NCBI GenBank assembly: GCA_013400115.1
Contig: VXBP01009037.1
Span: 633,527 to 697,526 of the forward strand
Source of the DNA: Rhinopomastus cyanomelas
Taxonomy: Eukaryota; Chordata; Aves; Bucerotiformes; Rhinopomastidae
Direction: 5' to 3'
Length of the DNA stretch: 64,000 nucleotides
Shown here: positions 10,105 to 20,362 of the stretch, one piece after another
Numbering within the stretch: position 1 is the first letter of the stretch
Layout of the letters: every line of letters begins with the position of its first letter
Position numbers and translations under genes: made by a program
Notes under the pieces: model-generated
What the model saw: the letters and a program-made list of their open reading frames with translations, nothing else
Databases searched by the model: none
What the model was told of the DNA's origin: nothing

Positions 10105-10754
10105 TCATCCTCTACCCAACTTGTTCTACGTTCTAGCTCCTCTCTGCTGTCTGCCAGCCATTCAGCCGGTCAGTTCAGGGCTGAGCACTCACAGGCTGGG
10201 ATTTCCCGCAGCTGAAGCTCCCTCATGCCCGTGAAAGCAGACTATGAGCCGCACTGGGTATTCAGTAGCCAAGCCCTGGCACCGTGGCAGGTGAAGCTGT
10301 TGAGGCCATGATGCAGGCTCCAGCCAAGCAGAACGAAGACCTGTGGCTGTTCCACTGCGTGGTGGCCGCGTTGCGCCGACAGCGACAGCCTGGCTGCCCC
10401 CATCAACACAGTCGGGTGTTTGCTCATCGGGGGGACGCAGCAACACTGGAACGACAGCAAAGCCAACGGAGGGTGCCCGGGCCAGCAGCCCTGCCTGGGC
10501 CAGCAGCGAGGGCAGGAATGAAATCCATCCTCGCGAGAGGCTCCGGGACTGCTGGCAGCCGCTCGGCGGTGAGCAGCAACAGAACATTAAGCGCTAGATG
10601 AGTTCTGCTACAGCCAACACATCAGCTGCTCCTCAGTGCAAATGTCTGCAGGTACAATCAAATCTTCCACAAGTGTCTGGCCTCTGGATGCAGGAAGACA
10701 AAGCTGCGCCGCGGTGCTCTGAGGGTGGTCGTTTTCCTTCTGACAACAGAAAAG
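10105..10754. other. unique sequence
   Basis: No repeat or gene is recognised. Overlapping open frames on both strands near 10190-10600 are low-complexity GC shadows. Confidence 0.3.
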
Positions 10755-11209
10755 CCCATTGTGGAGCTTGAGAGCCACAGGGATGATGGAGGGAGGGGGG
10801 CATCTCCCTGATGAGGAGAGGCTGAGGGAGCTGGGGCTCTGGAGCTGAGAAAAAGGAGCCTGAGGGGTGACCCCATGGGTGTTGATCAATATGTGAAGGG
10901 TGGGTGTGAGGAGGATGGAGCCAGGCTCTGCTCAGGGGCACCCAGTGACAGGACAAGGGGCAGCGGGTGTGAGCTGGAGCAGAGGAGGTTCCACATCAAT
11001 GTGAGAAGGACCTTCTTCCCATCCCAGGGAGGGTGCCAGAGCCCTGGCAGGGGCTGCCCAGGGGGTTGTGTCTCCTTCTCTGGAGACATTCCAAACCCTC
11101 CTGGCCATGTTCTTTTGCAACTGGCTCTAGGGGATCCTGCTGGTGCAGGGGATGGGACTGGGTGATCTCTCGAGGTCCCTTCCAGTCCCTGATACTCTGT
11201 GATTCTGTG
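10755..11209 (+). mobile_element. CR1-A, 455 bp, single tail unit
   Basis: The copy begins GAGCTTGAGAGCCACAGGGA. It carries the ORF2 C-terminus ([12 protein letters not shown], then [20 protein letters not shown]) and ends ATACTCTGTGATTCTG. Confidence 0.93.
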
Positions 11210-11276
11210 ATGGTTGGACTCTATGACCTTGAAGGTCTTTTCCAACCTAAATGATTCCACTGTTCTATTCTACAGC
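11209..11276 (+). mobile_element. CR1-Y tail directly after CR1-A
   Basis: GGTTGGACTCTATGACCTTG, then AAGGTCTTTTCCAACCTAAA and ATTCCACTGTTCTATTCT, form a second CR1 terminus joined head-to-tail to the A copy. The younger A copy probably inserted at or near the end of an older CR1. Confidence 0.8.
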
Positions 11277-11289
11277 AAGTCTCTTTTTC

Positions 11290-11436
11290 ACAGAGTCACA
11301 GAACATGAGGGATTGGAAGGGACCTCGAGAGATCACCCAGCCCAATCCCCCCACTGCAGCAGGATCCTCTAGATCCAGTCACACAGGAACATGCCCAGGA
11401 GGGTTTGAGACGTCTCCAGAGAAGGAGCCTGAACTG
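11290..11436 (-). mobile_element. CR1-A short tail copy
   Basis: Antisense TCACAGAACATGAGGGATTG, GACCTCGAGAGATCACCCAG and GTCTCCAGAGAAGGAGCCTG are present. It is 5'-truncated after about 145 bp. Confidence 0.9.
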
Positions 11437-12169
11437 AAAGCCTGGCCACCATTGCCCTGGAAGAGGAGTCTGCACTACAAACCCACAACGTTTGCTGTGA
11501 AGATAACGACTTCCACAGCGGAGGGTTTATTCTCTCCCTTCCTTGAGGCTGCACTCGAGCTCCCGAGCTTCAGTCACGCATTTGCTGGCTGATAGCCAGG
11601 TGACAGGAGAGGAAACAAATCGCGAGTCCTTCGGGGTCAGACTGACAAGTAGGCAGAATTACCACCTTTTGTACCCCTCACATAATAGCCTTCTCTTAGT
11701 GCTGGTTCGATGTAACCCGGGAGCACCAGCTCCCGTTTCCACTCTCTAATTCCTATTGTAGCCCGTGGAGATGATCCACAGATCCGCCGGCTGTCAGGTC
11801 TAACTCGCCGGCTAATGGCAGCCCGATAAATCGTTAATGCTGCTTCCGTTGTCGTCTTGACAGCTCCCCAAAGCCAATGCCAGCCTTCCCCTGGGCTTGG
11901 TGGAACATCCTCGCCCCGCGTTGAGGAGATGCACCATGTCGCGCTCTCCCCACCCGTGGCGGGGATCTGGTTCACGAGACCATGGAAGAGTGTTTATCCT
12001 GGGCACCACTAGGAAGTGGGGATGACCCAGAAGGCCAAGGAGAGGCACCTGAGAACCTGCAAAGATCAGTTCTCTGACTGTGTCCGCTGCACAGGGACGA
12101 GTTTCCAAGCACAGCTGGGGTGGATGGTGGTGTTTAGCCGAAAGAAAGAGCACGATGCTTTAAGAACCA
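11437..12169. other. CNE-like unique sequence
   Basis: Between about 11580 and 11960 the sequence is unique and not GC-skewed. It carries motif-like words (GGCAGAATTACCACC, CTCTAATTCCTATTG, CCGGCTAATGGCAGC, CCCGATAAATCGTTAATGCT). This is a strong candidate regulatory element; no gene is recognised. Confidence 0.45.
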
Positions 12170-12795
12170 CAGAGGAGGAGCCCCCTGAGCTCAGTCAGCC
12201 CAGACCAGCACCTAACAGCATCCCAGTGGCCACGCCAGGGCACTAGGGGCCACAGCCAGGCTGCCCTTCAACACCCCCAGGGATGAGGACTCCACCGCTG
12301 CCCTGGCCAGTCCAGTCCAGGCTCTGATCAGTCTTTCCCTGAGGAAGGGCTTCCTGACACCCAGACTAACCCTCCCCTGGCAGCTTCAGGCTCTGCCCTC
12401 TTGTCCTGGTGCTGGGTGCCTGGGAGAAGAGCCTGACCCCCACCTGACTCCAACCTCCCTTCAGGGAGCTGGAGAGAGGGAGAAGGTCCCCCTGAGTCTC
12501 CTCTCCTCCAGGCTCAACCCCCCCAGCTCCCTCAGCCTCTCCCCATCAGCCTTCCCCTCCAGTCCCTTCCCCAGCCTCATTGTTCCTCTGGACCCCCTCC
12601 ATCTCATGAAGTGAGTGGCCCAGCACTGCCCCCAGGACTTGAAGGGAACCCTCCCCAGTGCCCCCAGTCCATGGGGAGACTGACATCCCTAGTCCTGCCG
12701 GCCACACTATAGCTGATCCAAGCCAGGATGCCTTTGGCCTTCTGGGCCACCTGGGCACCCTGCTGGCCCCTGTGCAGCCAGCTGTCAACTCATGA
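12170..12795 (-). mobile_element. CR1-C, 625 bp
   Basis: The antisense copy starts at the C terminus (GAGCCCCCTGAGCTCAGTCA). It passes CCCTGAGGAAGGGCTTCCTG and reaches the upstream ORF2 segment CCTTTGGCCTTCTGGGCCAC (VAQKAKGILAW-like). It is one of the longer C copies. Confidence 0.92.
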
Positions 12796-13187
12796 AGAGC
12801 CAAGATAAACCATAAAAGAGACAAGGGGAAACAGCCCCTCTGCTGAGGGGCCGGGGGCACCTCACTTGGAGCCCATCAGGAAACACACATCTTTGCTCTG
12901 TCCAGCGCAGAACAGGAGCGCATCCTGCGCTCATTACAGTTGCAGTGCTAATTAAGCTAATTACACACACGAGGCTGGCAAACTGCTGGAGCCTCGCAGT
13001 ACAAAGGGCCTCACGTAACTCAGACGGGCAACGATTTCTTTCTTTAGCACAAAGTCGTTGGGAAACGGCTCCTCAATTAAAGGCAACAACCCACTAGCAA
13101 AGGAATTACAGCCCTGCCGGGCTTCACGCGAGCTCTGCCGCGATGCCAGCGCGCCCAGTTTGCAGCTCTGTGGAAAGAGCTGCTCTG
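12796..13187. other. CNE-like unique sequence
   Basis: GCTCATTACAGTTGCAG followed by TGCTAATTAAGCTAATTACA (about 12930-12966) is a tight pair of homeodomain-type sites. The rest is unique. No gene is recognised. Confidence 0.4.
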
Positions 13188-13535
13188 CTCACAGAGCATT
13201 GGAGACTGGAAGGGACCCCGAAAGGTCACCCAGTCCCATCCCCCGGCCACAGCAGGATCCTCTAGATCCAGTCATTAGAGATGGGAAACGACCTCAAAAG
13301 ATCACCCAGTCCAACCAGCCAACACAGCAGGATCCCCCAGATCCAGTCACACAGGAACAGTCCAGGAGGGTTTGAAATGTCTCCAGAGAAGGAGACTCCA
13401 CAGGCCCCCCCGGTCAGCCCCTGCCAGGGCTCTGGCACCCTCACTGGGAACAAGGTCCTTCTCACACTGATGTGGAACCTCCTCTGTCCCAGCTCACACC
13501 CACTGCCCCTTGTGCTATCGCCGGGTGCCACCAAG
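13188..13535 (-). mobile_element. CR1-A with two-unit tail
   Basis: The outer unit has CCCCGAAAGGTCACCCAG and the inner unit has CCTCAAAAGATCACCCAG. The units are joined by TCCAGTCATTAGAGATGGG. ORF2 sequence follows to CTGGGTGCC-like sequence near 13525. Confidence 0.92.
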
Positions 13536-14024
13536 ATCCCGAGGTGGGGACGCTCCGTCTCAGACCTCTGTGGAACCCGTGGTGGCTACGCCTGGCCGCG
13601 AGTGCTCACCCGCAGTCCAGCTGCCGGCGAGGCTCCCCTCCACTATCTCCGTTTCTCCTTGACGCCCTCGCAGAGGAGCAGCAATATTTCTGCCGGGACG
13701 CCGCTCGCCGCGGCTGCCGCGATCGCTCTTCCCTTTGCTTTAATTATTTCCCCCTGCACACAGCGATTTGTTTCCCCGGCTGATAAATGCCATCAATTTA
13801 AGGAGCGTTACCGTAATCCAGCCCCGTGAACGCCTCGCGCTCGGGGAAGGCGCGCTCGCCCCGTGTTGCTGCGATGGCGCTGCTGCCTGATTTATACCGC
13901 GAGTCGCCCCCACAATCAATTCATTCTCTCCGCTGAAAACCTGCAGGTGTTGGGAGGAGAAGAGAGAGTGTTTGTCAGCAGTTCTGGTCCGTAGCTCCTG
14001 GCTTCAAACTGCCTGCCTGGCTCT
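13536..14024. other. CNE-like unique sequence
   Basis: The first part is CpG-rich. It then contains GCTTTAATTATTTCCCC, GGCTGATAAATGCCATCAAT and CACAATCAATTCATTC (about 13738-13925). It is a candidate regulatory element without a recognised gene. Confidence 0.4.
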
Positions 14025-14274
14025 TCCAGGAGGGTGAGGGAAGGGCTTCCAGCTCCACCAGGGGAGGGTCAGACTGGCCATCAGGGAGAGGTTCTTCCCA
14101 GAGAGAGGGGTCAGGCCCTGGGATGGGCTGCCCAGGGTGGAGGCTGAGTCCCCATCCCTGGATGAGTTTAAAAGTCATTTAGATGTGGTTTAAGGGTGAC
14201 CTTGCAGAGTAGGGTTGGTGGTTGGACTCGATGATCCTGGGGGTCTTTTCCAACCTGGATGATTCTGTGACACT
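14025..14274 (+). mobile_element. CR1-B, 250 bp
   Basis: GGAGGGTCAGACTGGCCATC, GGATGGGCTGCCCAGGGTGG and the B terminus are present. It faces the next copy tail to tail across about 35 bp. Confidence 0.93.
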
Positions 14275-14309
14275 ATGAATTCAGAGCAACACCTAAACAT
14301 TTGGGATTT

Positions 14310-14500
14310 TGGGATCACGGAATCACTCTGGTTGGAAAAGACCCCTGGGATCATCGAGTCCAACCACCAACCCTACTCTACAAGGTCACCCCTAAACCAG
14401 ATCCCCCAACACCTCATCCAAATGGTCTTTAACATCCAGGGACAGCAACTTAACCACCTCCCTGGGAAGCCTGTGCCAGTGCTTGGCCTCCTGTGAGGAA
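14310..14500 (-). mobile_element. CR1-B-related, 190 bp
   Basis: Antisense TCACTCTGGTTGGAAAAGAC, CCCTGGGATCATCGAGTCC and CCTGGGAAGCCTGTGCCAGT are present. The ORF2 part differs from B consensus and resembles another B-tailed subfamily. It forms an inverted pair with 14025-14274. Confidence 0.88.
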
Positions 14501-14565
14501 CATGAGACATCCAACATGCCCTGAGACCCCTGTGGCTCTGTGTGGGTACAAGGGACTTGTGGCAG

Positions 14566-14834
14566 GGACTCAAGTGCTAGGACAAGGGTGATGGGTTCAA
14601 GTTCAAAGAGGCAAGAGGGAGATGAGATCTGATGCAGAAATCCCTCCCTGTGAGGGTGCTGAGGCCCTGGAACAGGCTGCCCAGCGAGGTTGTGGCTGCT
14701 CCACCCACAGCCAGGTTGGATGGGGCTCTTGGCACCCTGGTCTGGTGAGAGGAGTCATTGCCCATGGCAGGGGGTTGGGGCTGGGAGAGCTCTGAGCTCC
14801 CTTCCAAACCAACCTATTCCATGCTTCTGTGATA
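14566..14834 (+). mobile_element. CR1-E, 270 bp
   Basis: GGCAAGAGGGAGATGAGATC, GAGGCCCTGGAACAGGCTGC and GCCAGGTTGGATGGGGCTCT are present. It ends GAGCTCCCTTCCAAACCAAC and CTTCTGTGAT. Confidence 0.88.
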
Positions 14835-14894
14835 TCTGAGCAACTTTTGCACCAACTCTTTCCCAGAGCAGTGGGTCAGGCAGCAGGCAGCCCT

Positions 14895-14990
14895 TTTCAT
14901 ATAATGATAGAATCATTAAGGCTGGAAGGGATCTCTGAGGTCATCAAGTCCAACCACCACCCCAGTGCCACCCAAACCTCTCCCTGCCAT
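14895..14990 (-). mobile_element. CR1-Y tail
   Basis: Antisense GATAGAATCATTAAGGCTGG, AAGGGATCTCTGAGGTCATC and AAGTCCAACCACCACCCCAG form a widespread avian CR1 terminus. Confidence 0.88.
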
Positions 14991-15047
14991 GCTCTTACCC
15001 TGCTGTCATTCATCACATCACGACTCTTTATAGAAATCCAGCCGTTT

Positions 15048-15215
15048 CAATAGACTCATGGAGCCAGTTGGGTTGGAAAAGACACTCAAGACCGTCAGGC
15101 TCGACTGTTAACCCAATATTGACAAGTCCACCACTAAACCATCTTCCTAAGCACCACATCTAGATACCTTAAATCCCTCCAGGCTGTAGCCCATGGGGTG
15201 TGACACCCACGGTGA
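15048..15215 (-). mobile_element. CR1-Y, older copy
   Basis: Antisense GGGTTGGAAAAGACACTCAA, CCACTAAACCATCTTCCTAA and GCACCACATCTAGATACCTT match the common avian CR1 end. It is diverged. Confidence 0.85.
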
Positions 15216-15324
15216 CAGACAGTGCTTGAGAGGCTCTGGCTGCGCAGGTGGAGGAGTGGGTCTGAGGCGTAGAAATCCTTGCAAAAAACTGGTTGAGGCT
15301 TCTTCTTCCCTCTCTGTAAAAATG

Positions 15325-15590
15325 AATTCACAGAACATTAGAGATTGGAAAAGACCTCGAGAGATCACATCCAGTCCCATCCCCCTGCCACAGCAGGATC
15401 CCCTAGACCCAGTCATTAGGGATGAGAAGGGACCTCAAAAGATCACCCAGTCCCATCCCCCTGCCACAGCAGGATCCCCCAGATCCAGTTGCACAGGAAC
15501 AGCCCAGGTGGGTTTGAAATGTCTCCAGAGAAGGAGACTCCACTGCCCCTGCCAGGGCTCCAGTTCACCAGGAAGAAGGTCCCTCTCATG
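15325..15590 (-). mobile_element. CR1-A with two-unit tail
   Basis: The outer unit has GACCTCGAGAGATCACATCC and the inner unit has GACCTCAAAAGATCACCCAG. They are joined by CCCAGTCATTAGGGATGAG. A small deletion removes part of the ORF2 region before AGAAGGTCCCTCTCATG. Confidence 0.92.
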
Positions 15591-15755
15591 TTTATGTTAT
15601 AATAATTAAGGCAATAACAGGATCATTATTACATTAACATATAACGATATCATTATTAGAACAACTATGTTTGGTATGATAATATTAATTACACCTAATT
15701 ATGTTAATATATTAATTATAATAATTACGCTAATCACTGTGTAGAAGATAATTCT
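15591..15755. other. AT-rich island dense in TAAT cores
   Basis: About 165 bp consists almost wholly of A/T with repeated TAATTA-type words (TATAATAATTAAGGC, AATATTAATTACACC, ATATTAATTATAATAATTAC). It contrasts sharply with the GC-rich surroundings. It may be a conserved homeobox-bound element or simply a decayed AT-rich insertion. Confidence 0.45.
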
Positions 15756-16487
15756 TATCTTCTCCCCTCCTTCCTGCCTAGGAATGGAATCTCAGCCAAA
15801 GCACCCGCCTCCTTAGACCTCTCCGTTCCGGCCCCAGCCTCGCCGCCCCGGGATTCACGCCCCTCCCGTGGCGAGGGCACCCTCCCCACCCCGACGTGAA
15901 CGCTCAGCGGGCGCCGCCGCCTCTGCCTGCCCAGTAAACAGGGGTGCGACCCTCCGGGAGGGGAGAGCGGCGCCCGGAGCCCGCTGTCCGTGGGTGATGC
16001 GCTGCGAGCGCCCCGCGGCCCCCCAGCACCAGGCTTCCCGCAGCCCAGCGGCAGACGTGTTTTCCTTCCAGCTTCCCGAACAGCGGCCACAGACATCAAT
16101 TTCCTGATGGATTTTCTGCTGAGCTGCCACTTGAGCTGGTCCCGCAGACAGAATTATGGCAGCAGCCTCCGCTTACTGGGGGAGCACCTCGGCGCTCCCC
16201 AAGTTGCTGCGAGCTGGGGTGGACCGGCGGAGACGCTGAGCAGCGCTTCCCTTCCAACCCCTCCCTGCTCTCCACCAGGAGCTGCCGCGGCGCTGGGCGG
16301 GGGATTAGGAAAAGCTATTAAATCCGTTCTTCCGCGGAGGTTTTTCAAATTAGTGAGAACAAAGCCCTGCAAGTTGGAGACGGCGCCTCCCTCAGCCCCT
16401 GACGTTCCTTCGGCTCTGCCCGAGCCATCAGTAGTTCTAAATTGCTGTTTTCTTCCTCCTGCTTTCTCTGGGAAACAATCTCAGAGC
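15756..16487. other. unique CpG-rich sequence
   Basis: Dense CpGs run from about 15830 to 16280, then AT-richer sequence (GGAAAAGCTATTAAATCCG) follows. The block resembles a CpG island, but no first exon or start codon context could be recognised. Overlapping frames on both strands carry no motif. Confidence 0.35.
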
Positions 16488-16895
16488 CGGAGTGATTGAG
16501 GCTGGAGGAGCCCCCTGAGCTCAGCCAGCCCAGACCAGCACCTAACAGCACTACAGTGGCCACACCAGGGCACTTGGGGCCACAGCCAGGCTGCCCTTCA
16601 ACACCTCCAGGGATGGGGACTCCCCCACTGCCCTGGGCAGCCCAGTCCAGGCTCTGATTCACCCTTCCCTGAGGAAGGGCTTCCTGACACCCAACCTGAC
16701 CCTCCCCTGGCAGCTTCAGGCCCTGCCCTCTTGTCCTGGCACTGGGTGCCCTGGAGAAGAGCCTGACCCCAACCTGACTCCAACCTCCCTTCAGGGAGCT
16801 GGAGAGAAGGAGAAGGTCCCTCCGAGGCTCCTCTTCTCCAAGCAGAACACTCCCAGCTCCCTCAGCCTCTCCCCATCAGCACCTCCTCAGTGCTC
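16488..16895 (-). mobile_element. CR1-C, 408 bp
   Basis: Antisense GATTGAGGCTGGAGGAGCCC, CCTGAGCTCAGCCAGCCCAG and AGGAAGGGCTTCCTGACACC are present. It ends near CCCCATCAGCACCTCC. Confidence 0.93.
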
Positions 16896-17689
16896 AGCCC
16901 TCAGTGCCACTGCCCACAGGTTTGAGAGCTGATCACCCCCCGGGGATGGGGCAGCCCCCACCGCTTTGGCTCAGCGCAGGGTAAGGATGGCACACAGGGT
17001 GTCCCAGCTCCCCCGGGCTGCAGCTGAGCCCTGCTGAGCTCCATGCAGCACAAATGCAATTTCCCAGCACATCCCCTTGTGAGAGGAGCTGCGGGCGGGC
17101 AGAGAAGCCTCTTTAACGCCTTGCCCTCACTTTCCTGGCAGGATAGTGGCAGAGGATTGACTGCCGGGGTGCTCTCGGCGGTAAGAGGGGATGTCTGCTC
17201 TCCATCCATCAGCAGCTAAACCGCATTAATCAGTGTCAGCGAAAGCTGCTGCTGCCTTCCAGCCTGGCCCCAGTCCAGCCTGAGCCGGGCCAGCTGCGCT
17301 GGGGCTGGCTCGACGGGCTCCCGCTCAGCCCGCAGCTGTCTGCCGGGAGCTGCGGCGCCGTGAGAGCGGCTGCAGTTACACGCTCACGCGGTGCCTTCTC
17401 CGTTCAGCGCGCAGGATGGACACGCACGGGGGAGCGGTCGGGCTGCGGGGACACCCACGAGCTGGACCTTCAGCGCTTGGCTTCGCGACCTGAGCAGCTT
17501 GCTCTGAGCAGAGCCTTTGGAAGCCGGGCTCGTGGCGCAGCAGCCTGGCCAGACAGGCAGCGCCGGGCGGGGAGGCTTCCTGCCCTCGCTGAGGCTCTGT
17601 CAGCAGCCCCTAAGGATGGCCACCGGCAGGCGGAGAAGGCCAGCAGGAGCAGCCTCCCTGGAACCACAGGCTGGGCTGGGTTACAAGGA
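16896..17689. other. unique GC-rich sequence
   Basis: No repeat is recognised. It contains one candidate plus-strand exon (17142-17180) and a CpG-rich half (17270-17600). No known gene is identified. Confidence 0.3.
17142..17180 (+). other. candidate 39-bp exon, unproven
   Basis: The acceptor has a good pyrimidine tract (TTGCCCTCACTTTCCTGGCAG) and the donor is GGCG|GTAAGAGG. Exactly one frame is open, using all 39 bases as 13 codons (DSGRGLTAGVLSA), phase 0 to phase 0. It is too short to name a protein and GC-rich enough to be chance. Confidence 0.2.
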
Positions 17690-17860
17690 TGCTGCAGGGC
17701 CATCAGATCTACCCCACTGCAAACTCCAGATCCCAGGGAAGGGGATTCTCCATCTCTCTGGGCAGCCTGGGCCAGGGTCCCACTGCCCTCAGCATAAAAC
17801 ATGTCTGACTAGTTTGAATCTTCCTCTTTCAACTTTAAACCATCACCAGTTGTTTGATGA
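17690..17860 (-). mobile_element. old diverged CR1
   Basis: Antisense GGGGATTCTCCATCTCTCTG, GGCAGCCTGGGCCAGGGTCC and CTTTCAACTTTAAACCATCA follow the CR1 order, with heavy divergence. Confidence 0.65.
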
Positions 17861-17902
17861 TGACCTGGATGATACCAGCAGCTGGTGTTAGTACTGCTGG
17901 TA

Positions 17903-18515
17903 GTGCCACAGAGTGTTAGGGATTGGAAAGGACCTGGACAGATCACCCAGTGCCATCCCCCTGCCACTGCAGGATCGCCTAGATCCAGTCATTAGGGACT
18001 GGAAAGGACCTCAAAGACCATCCAGTCCCCCTGCCACACAAGGATCCCCCAGATCCAGTCACACAGGAACAGGCCAGGAGAGTTTGAAATGTCTCCACAG
18101 AAGGAGACTCCACAACCCCCCTGGGCAGCCCCTGCCAGGGCTCTGGCACCCTCACTGCCAACAAGGTCCTTCTCACACTGATGTGGAACCTCCTCTGCTC
18201 CAGCTCACACCTGCTGCCCCTTGTCCTGTCACTGGGTGCCCCTGAGCAGAGCCTGGCTCCCTCCTCCTGACACCCACCCTTCACATGTTGATCAACACCC
18301 ATGGGGTCACCCTTTTTCCCAGCTCAAGAGCCCCAGCTCCCTCAGCCTCTCCTCATCAGGGAGATGCTCTCCTCCCTCACCCCTGTGGCTCTGCACTGGG
18401 CTCTCTCCAGCAGCTCTGTGTCCTTCTGCAGCTGAGGGGCCCAGAGCTGGACACAAGGTTCCAGCTGGGGTCTCAGCAAGGCAGAGCAGAACCTTTCTCT
18501 GAGCCTCACCTGTAC
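17903..18515 (-). mobile_element. CR1-A, 613 bp, two-unit tail
   Basis: Two terminal units (GACCTGGACAGATCACCCAG, then GACCTCAAAGACCATCCAG) precede a long ORF2 C-terminal part up to GCTGGGGTCTCAGCAAGGCA. On the minus strand it reads [20 protein letters not shown], a shifted frame of [17 protein letters not shown]. Confidence 0.94.
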
Positions 18516-18964
18516 CAAAGCACACGGAGGTGTTTGCATAGAGCTGCTTTTGGTGGTAGCTGGAGAGCAGCAGCCCTGTGGGCTTTTTACAGGCACTTTT
18601 AGAACCTTTTCCTAGCCCTGCTTGGATTGGTTTGTTTGCTACTTCATGGTTCAGTGTGTTTTCCCAGCCCTAGTTTTTCATTTTAAAGAAAAGCTACGTG
18701 ATTTAGTTCCGTTTAGCCAGTCATTGCCTCCTACCCTGAATTACCATGGCAGCACTCTTCATCTGCAGGGGCTGCATCTGCTCTGTATTTACTGTCTGTG
18801 ATGCAGCCCCATCACTCTGCTCAGACACCGTCAGTCACAAGGTGCCTGTTTCCTTGTGCACAGGGACAGAGGAAACAGAAATGGGCAGCAGATCCAGAGT
18901 CACCCACAGGATGGAAGGACACAGGGCAGTACCCACGCTGCCCAGGCAGAGGCTGTTCCCCAAG
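18516..18964. other. unique sequence
   Basis: The stretch at about 18590-18740 is less GC-rich. No repeat, gene or RNA is recognised. Confidence 0.3.
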
Positions 18965-19115
18965 GAAAATCACAGACTTATTCATGTTGGAAAAGACCCC
19001 TGGGATCATCGAGTCCAACCATCAACCCCACTCTGCAAGAGCACCCCCAAACCAGATCCCCCAACACCACATCTGAGCAACTTTCAAACTCATCCAGACT
19101 CAGGCCCCACCCCGG
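18965..19115 (-). mobile_element. CR1-B tail, 150 bp
   Basis: Antisense TTGGAAAAGACCCCTGGGAT, CATCGAGTCCAACCATCAAC and CAAACCAGATCCCCCAACAC are present, then AACTCATCCAGACTCAGGCC. Confidence 0.9.
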
Positions 19116-19611
19116 GCACACTGCCTTGCCACGGGAGAGCCTTCCCTCAGCCAGCAACTGCCCATCCCAAGCCAAGGGGGCTGCAGCACTGCCAGCCCTC
19201 TCCAGCTGTCATCATCCACCACACAAGTGCAGGTCGGGGAAGGAGGGTGTTTCTGATCTTACTCAGCCTGGGCTTTGGCTGCCCAGCTCCAGCCCGGAGG
19301 GATCTCCCCGCTCAGGCGGGTTTGTCGGCCGACATCCCTAGCAGCAGCCCAGACACGCGGCTCCGCGTCGATTTTACAGCCTGCGTGAGCCTGCATTAAG
19401 CCTTCAACACTTAAGGTTCAAAGATTTAATATACCAGGGTTGTGCAACACAGCTGCTCTTTTTCCTTCCTCTAATTCTCGAGGATTTCAAGGAGACACTC
19501 AAAACCCTGCCTGTTCACAACTTCTAGGGCTCTCTTCCCCAAATAGTGTCACTGTCAGCTAAAGACGGCCCCGATGCTGTGAAAACAGGCTGGTGCTCGC
19601 CAGGAGTGACC
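19116..19611. other. unique sequence with CNE-like part
   Basis: About 19360-19500 (GATTTTACAGCCTGCGTG, AAAGATTTAATATACCAGG, TCTAATTCTCGAGG) is unique and AT-richer. No gene is recognised. Confidence 0.35.
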
Positions 19612-19868
19612 GCAGCATCACAGAGCCACAGGACATCAGGGATGGGGAGGGACCTCCAGAGATCACCCAGCCCCATCCCCCTGCCACAGCAGGATCCCCT
19701 AGATCCACTCACACAGGAACATGCACCAGAGGGTTTGAAACATCTTCAGAGAAGGAGACTCCACAACCCCCCTGGGCAGCCCCTGCCAGCGCTCTGGCAC
19801 CCTCACGGGGAAGAAGGTCCTTCTCACACAGATGTGGAACCTCCTCTCGTCCAGCTCACCCCACCCCA
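19612..19868 (-). mobile_element. CR1-A, single tail unit
   Basis: Antisense ACCTCCAGAGATCACCCAGC, CATGCACCAGAGGGTTTGAA and CAGATGTGGAACCTCCTCTC are present. Its 3' part lies outside the duplicated block and its 5' part (from 19763) lies inside it. Confidence 0.92.
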
Positions 19869-20132
19869 CTGCTGCCGGCCCCAGAACACCCAACCCACAT
19901 GGCCAGGCCAGCACCTCCATGGGGAAGAACAAGTCATAGCTACCTGAAAGACCTTGGAGGGTCTTCAGCAGGAATCCTCGCGGGAAGCGCGGCCGCATTC
20001 TGCTGCCCTGACTGCTGAGCAAGGAAAACCAGAGCCTCCCCTCCACCTGCTGCAAACGGGAAACCAGAGGCAGACCGTGACCATCACTGAGTGGGAGGCT
20101 CAGGTGTGGAAGGCTGAGCGGCGTGGTGGGTG
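19869..20132. other. unique sequence inside duplicated block
   Basis: No repeat or gene is recognised. The NotI-like GCGGCCGC is at about 19989. The sequence repeats in copy 2 at +2022. Confidence 0.3.
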
Positions 20133-20362
20133 TTCACAGAACCCCACACTTGGTTGGGTTGGGTGGCTGCTCAGAGCTCCTCAGCCCCAACCCCCTGCCA
20201 GGGCCCCATCCAACTGGCCCTTGGACACTGCCAGGGGTGGAGCAGCCACAGCCTCCCTGGGCAGCCAGGGCCTCAGCACCCACCCAGGGAGGGGTTTCTG
20301 CCTCAGATCCCATGTCCATCTCCCCTCTTGGAGCTGGAACCAGCCCCCTTGCCCACAAAATA
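20133..20362 (-). mobile_element. CR1-E, copy-1 instance
   Basis: Antisense CAACTGGCCCTTGGACACTG, GGTGGAGCAGCCACAGCCTC, GGGAGGGGTTTCTGCCTCAG and CTTGGAGCTGGAACC are present. The same element recurs at 22155-22384 as part of the duplication. Confidence 0.9.

Noticed and set aside
15830..16280. CpG-island-like block as a promoter
   Set aside because: CpG density is high, but no TATA box, initiator, first exon or open frame with a good start supports a transcription start. Similar blocks occur at 51.5 and 55.4 kb.
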